DNA from: JADFRG01 sp048054495 | GTDB lineage: Bacteria; Chloroflexota; Anaerolineae; Anaerolineales; E44-bin32 | Reading direction: 5' to 3' | DNA length: 5,271 nt | Assembly (NCBI GenBank): GCA_048054495.1 | Contig: JBGMQN010000134.1 | Coordinates: 1 to 5,271, forward strand | Shown: positions 5,259 to 5,271 of the stretch, one piece after another | Position numbering within the stretch: the first letter of the stretch is position 1 | Layout: each line of letters begins with the position of its first letter | The notes under the pieces: generated by a model | What the model saw: the letters and a program-made list of their open reading frames with translations, nothing else | Told to the model about the DNA's origin: nothing | The model's database searches: none | Position numbers and translations under genes: made by a program

Positions 5259-5271
5259 TGTCATTGCGAGC
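5259..5271. repeat. Possible start of a dispersed intergenic repeat
   Basis: The window ends in TGTCATTGCGAGC. I recall this sequence as the usual opening of a dispersed intergenic repeat, found in many bacterial genomes, that continues with GAAGCGAAGCAATCT-like bases. Only the first 13 bases are visible, so this rests on recognition alone and needs the flanking sequence. Confidence 0.4.

Noticed and set aside
5203..5271. Possible divergent plus-strand gene starting at ATG 5203, with GGGGTGATC immediately upstream
   Set aside because: Only 23 codons are visible, with no recognisable protein content, and they run into a probable intergenic repeat.

Overview
The window is an ordinary-looking piece of a moderately GC-rich bacterial chromosome with five confidently identified protein genes and one possible hidden small gene. 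On the plus strand lies a compact modABC operon, giving a complete molybdate/tungstate-type ABC importer: lipoprotein receptor ModA, permease ModB and ATPase ModC. On the minus strand, facing it, are a 71-residue membrane protein, a helical-backbone metal-receptor protein of the BtuF/FecB type with no signal peptide, and a RicT/YaaT-type PSP1 protein with two cysteine motifs. RicT outside Firmicutes, a lipoprotein ModA and promoters set very close to start codons point to a non-enterobacterial lineage. Chloroflexota is a guess; the sequence does not settle it.

Layout. Bases 66-2578 hold modA, modB and modC, with 4 nt between modA and modB and a 14-nt overlap between modB and modC. Bases 2579-2679 are the convergent gap; its hairpin has a T-rich tail only when read on the minus strand, so it terminates the leftward genes. 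Bases 2680-2895 encode the small membrane protein, with a near-consensus promoter ending exactly at its ATG and an inverted repeat across the -35 element. Bases 3014-3907 encode the metal/corrinoid receptor. The 360-nt gap 3908-4267 is not empty: it holds a 43-codon ORF starting at the predicted transcription start, a promoter with 17-bp spacing, and about eight degenerate 18-bp tandem repeats. Bases 4268-5170 encode RicT, with an extended -10 element nine bases before its ATG. The last bases look like the start of a common dispersed intergenic repeat.

How it fits together. ModABC would bind molybdate outside the membrane and drive it inward with ATP. The three minus-strand genes have no evident shared pathway and each appears to have its own promoter. 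The most interesting signals are regulatory: several transcripts look leaderless or nearly so, and one leaderless start reveals a small ORF translationally overlapping the receptor gene. I see no sign of a mobile element, CRISPR array, RNA gene or defence system.
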